Made by a program: the position numbers and the translations under genes. DNA of 10,522 nucleotides from Hyphomicrobiales bacterium (lineage in GTDB: Bacteria > Pseudomonadota > Alphaproteobacteria > Rhizobiales > Xanthobacteraceae): assembly GCA_003164375.1 (NCBI GenBank), contig PLTE01000036.1, positions 1 to 10,522 of the forward strand, in the 5' to 3' direction. Under the pieces are notes generated by a model. It ran no database searches. It saw only the letters and a list, made by a program, of their open reading frames with translations, and had not been told where the DNA came from. This document shows positions 6,326 through 10,522 of this stretch, piece after piece (position 1 is the first letter of the stretch; every line of letters starts with the position of its first letter).

Positions 6326-7846
6326 TCAGCCGAACACCGAGAAATCCGTGATCGGTTCGGCGACATAGCCGTAGCGCAGGTTCGACGGCTCGCGGCCGGC
6401 CTTGTCGTATTCGGCTTTGAGCGCCGCCAGCTTGTCGTTTTTCAGTTCAAGCCCGGCCTTCTTCGGCTCGATGTTGTAGAGCCGCGCGTTGTTGCCGCCG
6501 AAGATCGCGCTCTTGACCGGCCCATCGGCAGCGCCGAGCGGCGCGAAGCCGTATTGCTTCTGCATGTCTTCGGGAATCTCGAAGCGGCGCAGACCCTCGA
6601 TCTGCCATTGCGGCGAGCCGGTCCACACCGCGTCGGTGCCCCAGCACACCCGATCGACGCCCATCTTCTTGATCATCTCGCCCATCATCGCCGCAGTGAC
6701 TTTCGGCGCCGCGATCAGCGACATGGCGAACAACTGGCCGACGTCGGCATAGACGTTATTGACGTTGTAGGTCGCCGGGATATCGGCAAGATCACTGACC
6801 CAGGAAATACGGCCGGTGCGCTCGAACTCCGCCAGCGCCACCTTGGGGTCGCCGCCGACGTGACGATAGGCGCCGTGATAGATGATGAAGTTGAGCTGCG
6901 GCCAGTCCTTGGCCGCCTGGCCGACGTCGCTCGCATCGACAAAGCCGCGCAGATTGGGAAACTGGCGGTCGAGCGGCGGCGCGAACAGGCCCTTGTGCAC
7001 GCAGACGTTCTTGATGCCGGCTTTGACGAATTTCTCGTAGCCTTTGTAGGCGACCTTCTCGTCGTCCAGGCGCCAGGGGTAGCGGCTGGTCTCTTTATGG
7101 GTGTTGTCGCCGATCGTATAGCCCTTCATCGACTCGGGCTTGAGTTCGAGCGCGGCATCGACTTTCTCCAGCCACCCCGGCTGGCCCGGCGTGAAGATGG
7201 CGTGCGAGAACAGCCGGCGCGAGCCGAAGCGCTTGTTCACTTTGTCGCGCGCGGCCGCCATCTGCTCGTTGGTGAGAAACCAATCCTGCTCGATGTCGGA
7301 CGGCGCCGACGAGATCAGCACGATCTTTGAGTCGCTGTCGAGGAAGACTTCCTTGATGTAATTGTCGTATTTGAGGTCGTCGATGGTCTGTTCTTTTCCG
7401 GATAAATCCTTGTTCCAGCCGGCCTTGCCGACGGCAGAGCGCATCGCGACGAAATTGGTGATGCGGGTGTCGTCGCGCAGAAAATGCGTATGCATGTCCA
7501 TGATGAACTGATCTTTGAGCGCGTCGGCCCGCTCGTCCGCCATGGCGGGCGTCGCCGCTTCGGCGGGCGTCGCGTCGAAGAACTGGCCGAACGTCTGGTT
7601 CATCGCGACATAGGAGGCGGCCATGCCGGCCGCGGTCTGAAAGAAGCGGCGGCGCGAGATGCCCTGCTTCTTGGCGAGATCGTCGGCGAGCGTCAAAAGC
7701 CGCGCCTGCAATTCACGCTGCTGTTCGGTTTGCGGATAGGGATAAAATTCGTCGCTCGACACCACCTGGGTCGGGATCGGCGTCTCATACGGCAAGAGTT
7801 CCGAGGGCGTCAGTTTTTCGCGGTCGTCGTCGGTCAGAAATCCCAT
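6326..7846 (-). CDS. Amidohydrolase-2 family metal-dependent hydrolase with internal Tat motif
   Basis: This 506-residue protein belongs to the amidohydrolase-2 group (PF04909-type TIM barrel; relatives hydrolyse or decarboxylate aromatic and carbonyl compounds). Metal-site candidates are His119 and His121 in MDMHTHF, His284 in VCVHKG, His324 in IIYHGAYRH and Asp405 in WGTDAVW. A twin-arginine motif SRRRFFQ sits at 64-70, followed by an Ala-rich hydrophobic stretch and a likely cleavage region near AEA (95-97). This suggests export through Tat, but 63 residues precede the motif, far longer than a usual n-region. The ATG at 7846 is well supported by AGGAGGAG ending three bases upstream, so the long N-terminus is real. 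The substrate is unknown. The gene lies 110 bp downstream of the HiPIP gene on the same strand and upstream of the HAD gene, probably one unit. Confidence 0.88.
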   Translation of the reverse strand: MGFLTDDDREKLTPSELLPYETPIPTQVVSSDEFYPYPQTEQQRELQARLLTLADDLAKKQGISRRRFFQTAAGMAASYVAMNQTFGQFFDATPAEAATPAMADERADALKDQFIMDMHTHFLRDDTRITNFVAMRSAVGKAGWNKDLSGKEQTIDDLKYDNYIKEVFLDSDSKIVLISSAPSDIEQDWFLTNEQMAAARDKVNKRFGSRRLFSHAIFTPGQPGWLEKVDAALELKPESMKGYTIGDNTHKETSRYPWRLDDEKVAYKGYEKFVKAGIKNVCVHKGLFAPPLDRQFPNLRGFVDASDVGQAAKDWPQLNFIIYHGAYRHVGGDPKVALAEFERTGRISWVSDLADIPATYNVNNVYADVGQLFAMSLIAAPKVTAAMMGEMIKKMGVDRVCWGTDAVWTGSPQWQIEGLRRFEIPEDMQKQYGFAPLGAADGPVKSAIFGGNNARLYNIEPKKAGLELKNDKLAALKAEYDKAGREPSNLRYGYVAEPITDFSVFG

Positions 7847-7956
7847 AATCTCCTCCTAGCAAGGTCGCCCCCGTCTGTTGCGGGTTCCAGGGTCGAGAGC
7901 ATATCAGACCGCGAGCGTCGGGCGAAGTCATGACCACCGCACGATCGAGATGTGAA

Positions 7957-8220
7957 CTAATCGGCCATCGCATAGGCCTTGCACCAACCGTCCGGACTGA
8001 TCTTGCCCTCGACCACTTTGCAGGCATGCGGCGCCACGAACAGCGTGCAGGTCGCGCACATTTGAATGTCCTTCGGGCTGTCTTGATACTCCGCTTGCGT
8101 TTTGGACATTTTATCGCTGTCGTCGGCCCGGGTCCGCGGCGACAACGCGAGTGTCCCGCCACCGGCGAGGATTAGGAGCCGCAAAAAGCGTCGCCGTGAA
8201 TCGCGAAAACGGCCAGTCAT
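7957..8220 (-). CDS. High-potential iron-sulfur protein (HiPIP), Tat-exported
   Basis: This 87-residue precursor is a periplasmic one-electron carrier holding a single [4Fe-4S] cluster. A Tat signal is clear: SRRRFLR at residues 8-14, a hydrophobic stretch LLILAGGGTLAL, and a cleavage site around RTRA-DD (near 32). The mature part, about 55 residues, has the four cluster cysteines Cys55, Cys58, Cys67 and Cys80 in a CxxC-x8-C-x12-C layout, within the compact HiPIP pattern, and ends SPDGWCKAYAMAD. HiPIPs in this group pass electrons between respiratory or photosynthetic complexes or to periplasmic enzymes. The start at 8220 has only a modest GGGGA as ribosome site. It heads the minus-strand unit that continues to the amidohydrolase, another apparent Tat substrate, and is divergent from the carboxymuconolactone decarboxylase-like gene. 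Confidence 0.92.
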   Translation of the reverse strand: MTGRFRDSRRRFLRLLILAGGGTLALSPRTRADDSDKMSKTQAEYQDSPKDIQMCATCTLFVAPHACKVVEGKISPDGWCKAYAMAD

Positions 8221-8324
8221 TTCGTCCCCGAACGCTCGACAGCTGCGCGAAAGCCCCTTATCGCTCTAGGCAGCTTTCTCTCCGACACGCCGACCCCTAC
8301 CATCCAACAATAACACGGACCATG

Positions 8325-8354
8325 AATTGGGCGATTTCGTTCGCCCTTAATTTG
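8325..8354 (+). promoter_or_regulatory. Leader hairpin before the CMD-like gene
   Basis: GGGCGA (8329-8334) and TCGCCC (8341-8346) form a perfect 6-bp stem with a 6-nt loop, followed directly by TTAATTT. Flanking AATT (8325-8328) and AATT (8349-8352) could extend the pairing across a 2-nt bulge. It resembles a short intrinsic terminator or a leader stem-loop just upstream of the GAGGA ribosome site (8356-8360). Its place ahead of the gene suggests attenuation or message stabilisation; this is an inference. Confidence 0.35.
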
Positions 8355-8364
8355 CGAGGAAAAC

Positions 8365-8943
8365 ATGCGCGATTTGCAATCGCCCCGCCTGCCCAAGCTA
8401 GCACCGGAATCCTTCACCGCCGAACAGCGCGCGCTTGCGGACTCCATCAAGTCCGGTCCGCGCGGGACTTTCAAACTCTCCGGCCCATTTGCAATCTACC
8501 TGCATTCGCCGGCCTTCGGCGAGCTCGCCCAGAAGCTCGGCGGACACGTGCGCTTTAACACCAGCGTTCCGCCGCGGCTTTCGGAATTTGCCATTCTCTG
8601 CACCGCCCAGTTCTGGAAGGCGCAATACGAGTGGGCCGCGCATGCCGTCATTGCCGAGAAGCAAGGGGTGAAACAGGAAACCATCCGCGCCATACAAGCT
8701 GGCCGGCCGCCGAAATCGGCGCCGCAGGACGAGATGGCGATCTATGCTTTCGTCAAAGAGCTCTACGCCAAGCGCCGCGTCTCCACGCCGACGTATAATC
8801 GGGTGAAGAAACTGCTCGGCGCCGCCGGAACCGTGGAACTCGTGGGCATCCTCGGCTACTACGCGATGGTGTCGATGACCCTCAACACCTTCCGCGCCCC
8901 GCTGCCGGAAGGCGTGAAGCCGGGATTCCCCGAGCCGAAGTGA
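8365..8943 (+). CDS. Carboxymuconolactone decarboxylase (CMD) family protein
   Basis: This 192-residue soluble, mostly helical protein fits the CMD/AhpD-like family. The recognisable core is RLSEFAILCTAQFWKAQYEW at 71-90 followed by His93 and VIAEKQGVKQETIRAIQAG, with the family's Glu74, Glu89 and His93 in their usual places. The paired thiols (CxxC) of AhpD-type peroxidase partners are absent; Cys79 stands alone, so an AhpD-like redox role is unlikely. Members of this branch are often annotated as decarboxylases or as having unknown function; the substrate here cannot be inferred. The ATG at 8365 has GAGGA five bases upstream after a small leader hairpin. It is transcribed alone, divergent from the HiPIP gene, and followed by a palindromic repeat and a convergent copper chaperone gene. 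Confidence 0.88.
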   Translation: MRDLQSPRLPKLAPESFTAEQRALADSIKSGPRGTFKLSGPFAIYLHSPAFGELAQKLGGHVRFNTSVPPRLSEFAILCTAQFWKAQYEWAAHAVIAEKQGVKQETIRAIQAGRPPKSAPQDEMAIYAFVKELYAKRRVSTPTYNRVKKLLGAAGTVELVGILGYYAMVSMTLNTFRAPLPEGVKPGFPEPK

Positions 8944-8970
8944 ATTCGGCTTGAGCATCTCGCGCGCTCC

Positions 8971-9034
8971 TCCCCGCGAAAGCGGGGACCCAGCGCCAGC
9001 CATCAAGCTGGATTCCCGCTTTCGCGGGAATGAG
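8971..9034. repeat. Palindromic intergenic repeat (CCCGCGAAAGCGGG family)
   Basis: Two inverted arms, 8971-8993 and 9008-9034, are separated by 14 nt. Each arm is itself a hairpin: CCCCGC-GAAA-GCGGGG on the left and CCCGC-TTTC-GCGGG on the right. The arms end in CCCAG and start in CTGGATT at the centre. I recognise this as another widespread REP-like palindrome of proteobacteria. It lies between convergent genes, where it could serve as a two-way transcription stop, although no T-tract is visible. Confidence 0.85.
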
Positions 9035-9060
9035 CGGCTGAAAATGCACCGGCCGCGTTC

Positions 9061-9663
9061 TCACTTCTTATCCATCTGCATCATGCCGCCGCTGGGGCCT
9101 TGCATGTTCATGGCGCCGCCGGGGTGATCGCCCATCATCATGCCGCCGCCCGACGTGCTGCCGGGCGCCGGCGCGCCGATCGCCGCAATCGGATACTCGA
9201 CGTCGACCGTGCCGGCATTATCAAATTTCAGCGTCGCTTTGACCGTCTGACCCTGCTCCAGACCATGTTTGAGATCGACAAGCATGACGTGGTAACCACC
9301 CGGCTTCAGCGTGACCGTCTCGCCCGGCTTGATTTCGAGACCGCCCTCCACCGGGCGCATCTTCATCACGCCGTCTTCCATGGTCATGCTGTGGATCTGA
9401 CATTGAGCACTGGAGTCGCTCGACACGCAACTGACCCGATCCGGCGTCGTGCCCTTGTTGGTAATCGTCATATAGCCGGCGCCGGAGGATGCGCCCTTCG
9501 GCGTCGCCCGGGCCCAAGGCTGCGAAATATGGATCGAGCCGACGTCGTAATCGGCAGCCAACGCGGGGACCGCCGCGAACTGCGCCACCATCATTGGCGA
9601 TAAGACCGCCACGCCCGCTGCGGCGAGGCCGTAGCGGATCGACTGCCAAGCAAAGAATTTCAT
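9061..9663 (-). CDS. Periplasmic copper chaperone PCu(A)C family, Met-rich C-terminus
   Basis: This 200-residue exported protein should bind Cu(I) in the periplasm and hand it to cytochrome c oxidase assembly or to copper homeostasis proteins. It has a signal peptide (basic start, hydrophobic core, VPALA-AD cleavage near 36). The cupredoxin-like domain shows QPWARATPKG, GAGYMTI, and the copper motif His91, Met93/Met102, and His125-x-Met127 in MKMRPVEGG...PGGYHVML. The last 30 residues (from about 171) form a Gly/Met/His-rich tail with ten Met and one His, which could be an extra copper-binding arm. Cys79 and Cys88 lie just before the copper histidine and may form a disulfide. I chose the ATG at 9663: GGGGAG lies seven bases upstream and the signal peptide starts there; a frame back to 9876 is unsupported. 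It is convergent with the CMD-like gene and divergent from the small membrane protein gene. Confidence 0.93.
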   Translation of the reverse strand: MKFFAWQSIRYGLAAAGVAVLSPMMVAQFAAVPALAADYDVGSIHISQPWARATPKGASSGAGYMTITNKGTTPDRVSCVSSDSSAQCQIHSMTMEDGVMKMRPVEGGLEIKPGETVTLKPGGYHVMLVDLKHGLEQGQTVKATLKFDNAGTVDVEYPIAAIGAPAPGSTSGGGMMMGDHPGGAMNMQGPSGGMMQMDKK

Positions 9664-9711
9664 GGTGTTGCTCCCCATTGAGTGCGTGCCGAAGCGGCGG
9701 CGGGTTTCGCC

Positions 9712-9730
9712 ATTATTGCGCGAGATAATA
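9712..9730 (-). promoter_or_regulatory. Possible promoter/operator of the copper chaperone gene
   Basis: ATTAT (9712-9716) and ATAAT (9725-9729) form a 5-bp inverted repeat with 8 bp between. On the minus strand the right half gives TATTAT (9730-9725), one base from the -10 consensus, about 62 bases before the ATG. No good -35 box is seen upstream. It could be an operator over the -10 box. Confidence 0.3.
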
Positions 9731-9745
9731 GCAGAAAAATACTGC

Positions 9746-9799
9746 CTCGACACCCCGGCCGGGAAACAGTCCGGCCGGTCGGGGATTATCTTTGTCGAG
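9746..9799. promoter_or_regulatory. Long nested inverted repeat between divergent genes
   Basis: An outer perfect 7-bp stem, CTCGACA (9746-9752) with TGTCGAG (9793-9799), encloses an inner stem of CCCCGGCCGG (9753-9762) with CCGGCCGG-TC-GGGG (9771-9784) around an 8-nt loop GAAACAGT. The inner stem is very GC-rich and has a 2-nt bulge; an 8-nt side loop ATTATCTT lies between the inner and outer right arms. It sits 83 bp before the copper chaperone gene and 51 bp before the small membrane protein gene. It could be a leader RNA structure or a DNA cruciform-like site. No T-tract follows, so it is not a typical terminator. Confidence 0.5.
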
Positions 9800-9850
9800 A
9801 GCCTATATTCACTGCTTCGAGATTTTGCCGCAGCGGGGTATTCTAGATTC

Positions 9851-10204
9851 ATGCAGGTGGCTCCAAAGCAACCCAAGGCTCCGGAACCCGACGAGCTCGG
9901 GCAAGTGCTGCATTTCCCGGTTCGTCGCTCCGCAAATTCGCGGTTTCCCGGTCCGGCGGCGCCGACGGTCGAGCCCGAGCCGGCCGACGACCTCTCCCGC
10001 TACGAACAGGAACAAGACGAACCGGTCGATTATCGCCAACGCATGCTGATGAACACCATCGCAGTTGTCATCGTTGCGTCCTTGGTCGGCGCCGGCGTCT
10101 GGATCGCCGGCACCATTGCCGAAATGCAAAAAGACCAGGATTGCGTGATGCAGGGGCGCTCAAATTGCGCGCCGATCGCGGCGTCCGCGCTGCACCGGAA
10201 ATAG
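9851..10204 (+). CDS. Small one-pass membrane protein of unknown function
   Basis: A 117-residue protein with a Pro-, Glu- and Asp-rich cytoplasmic N-terminal part (about 1-62), one hydrophobic helix (about 67-90, NTIAVVIVASLVGAGVWIAG), and a short exported tail with two cysteines, Cys98 and Cys106, in DQDCVMQGRSNCAPI. By the positive-inside rule the N-terminus, with its Arg-rich YRQRM before the helix, is inside. I recall similar conserved hypothetical proteins in Bradyrhizobiaceae with the same DCxxQGRxNCAPI ending, but know no function. The cysteine pair could form a disulfide in the periplasm. The ATG at 9851 is the first one that gives a plausible N-terminus; the ribosome site before it is weak (GGGG at 9835-9838). 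The frame is open further upstream but would cross the 9746-9799 structure. It is convergent with the next gene, 14 bp between stops. Confidence 0.75.
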   Translation: MQVAPKQPKAPEPDELGQVLHFPVRRSANSRFPGPAAPTVEPEPADDLSRYEQEQDEPVDYRQRMLMNTIAVVIVASLVGAGVWIAGTIAEMQKDQDCVMQGRSNCAPIAASALHRK

Positions 10205-10218
10205 GCTCTGCAATAGAT

Positions 10219-10522
10219 TTAGGGCTGCGCGGTGGCCGGCGACTGATGCGGTGGCGCCGCCGCCGCGTTGGAGGTTGCCGAAGGCGCGCCGCGCTCAGGA
10301 AGCGCGATGACAGGCGTGCCGTCGCCGGTCTTGGTCGCGGCCGCCGTCGGTGCGGACACCACAGAGGTCGCTTCCCCGGGCTTTGCGGCTTCCTCCCTGG
10401 GTGGCCCGGCCTTAGTGCCGCCTTCCACGCTGCTCGGCGGTGACGCACTGGCGCGCGTGGAGTCGGGACCGGCCGGCTCGGTTCCGCGATGCGAGCCGAC
10501 AACGGAGAGAACTTCGCTGATC
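10219..10522 (-). CDS. C-terminal part of an unidentified protein with an Ala/Pro-rich tail
   Basis: A minus-strand frame enters from the right edge and runs 100 codons to a TAA at 10221-10219. The segment nearest the edge reads ISEVLSVVGSHRG and looks like the end of a folded region; the remainder is low-complexity, rich in Ala, Pro, Ser, Thr and Gly, ending HQSPATAQP, like a disordered tail. No family can be named. Support comes from the lack of stops to the edge, codon choice like its neighbours, and the tidy convergent spacing to the preceding gene. Other frames over this GC-rich stretch are also open, so the strand is less than certain. Confidence 0.5.
   Translation of the reverse strand, partial: ISEVLSVVGSHRGTEPAGPDSTRASASPPSSVEGGTKAGPPREEAAKPGEATSVVSAPTAAATKTGDGTPVIALPERGAPSATSNAAAAPPHQSPATAQP

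Noticed and set aside
6240..6351. Peptide-like readings across the two palindromic repeats (also near 8970-9040)
   Set aside because: These arise from the repeat sequence itself and are a known source of false gene calls.
6554..7330. Long plus-strand open frame opposite the amidohydrolase gene (258 codons)
   Set aside because: Antisense shadow of a conserved protein; product is composition-biased and no ribosome site or domain is seen.
8322..8558. Upstream ATG and frame overlapping the CMD-like gene
   Set aside because: It is out of frame with the conserved gene, has no ribosome site, and reads through the leader hairpin; the product is not protein-like.
1..10522. CRISPR arrays, tRNA or rRNA genes, insertion sequences, toxin-antitoxin or phage genes
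   Set aside because: I found no regularly spaced direct repeats, no cloverleaf, no transposase or recombinase domain and no known defence-gene motif.

Overview
The window is GC-rich and densely coded. The codon use, the repeat families and the gene types all point to an alphaproteobacterium of the Hyphomicrobiales (Bradyrhizobium, Rhodopseudomonas or Xanthobacteraceae-like). The pointers are two Rhizobiales-type palindromic intergenic repeats, a CtrA-like box, a Tat-exported HiPIP, and a small one-pass membrane protein of a kind I associate with Bradyrhizobiaceae. This placement is an inference from content, not from a database search.

Layout, left to right. Bases 1-612 (minus) hold the N-terminal part of an MHS-type major facilitator transporter that runs off the window. 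After a 296-bp gap, bases 909-3957 (minus) hold a two-gene signalling operon: a membrane-bound hybrid histidine kinase (Cache sensor, HisKA, HATPase, receiver, Hpt) and, overlapping it by 8 bp, a stand-alone receiver protein. A 216-bp divergent intergenic region rich in inverted and direct repeats separates the kinase from a plus-strand Old Yellow Enzyme-family ene-reductase (4174-5259). A 125-bp regulatory-looking stretch follows, with a CRP-like site and a CtrA-like TTAA-N7-TTAAC box, and then a 39-codon gene (5385-5504) with a strong ribosome binding site.

Bases 5512-8220 (minus) form a probable transcription unit read from right to left: a Tat-exported HiPIP ferredoxin-like protein, an amidohydrolase-2 family protein with an unusually deep Tat motif, a palindromic repeat, and a HAD-family hydrolase. 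Divergent from the HiPIP is a carboxymuconolactone decarboxylase-like protein (8365-8943). A second palindromic repeat separates it from a convergent PCu(A)C-type periplasmic copper chaperone with a Met-rich tail (9061-9663, minus). A large hairpin-forming segment lies between the chaperone gene and a divergent small one-pass membrane protein (9851-10204). The window ends with the Ala/Pro-rich C-terminal tail of a minus-strand gene.

Together these look like ordinary chromosomal genes for envelope and redox functions, sensing and small-molecule metabolism. I see no phage, insertion sequence, CRISPR, tRNA or rRNA. No clear new multi-gene system is evident. The items most worth a second look are the 39-aa gene with its CRP-like and CtrA-like boxes, the repeat-rich kinase/ene-reductase intergenic region, the structured 9746-9799 segment, and the shared architecture of the two palindromic repeats.
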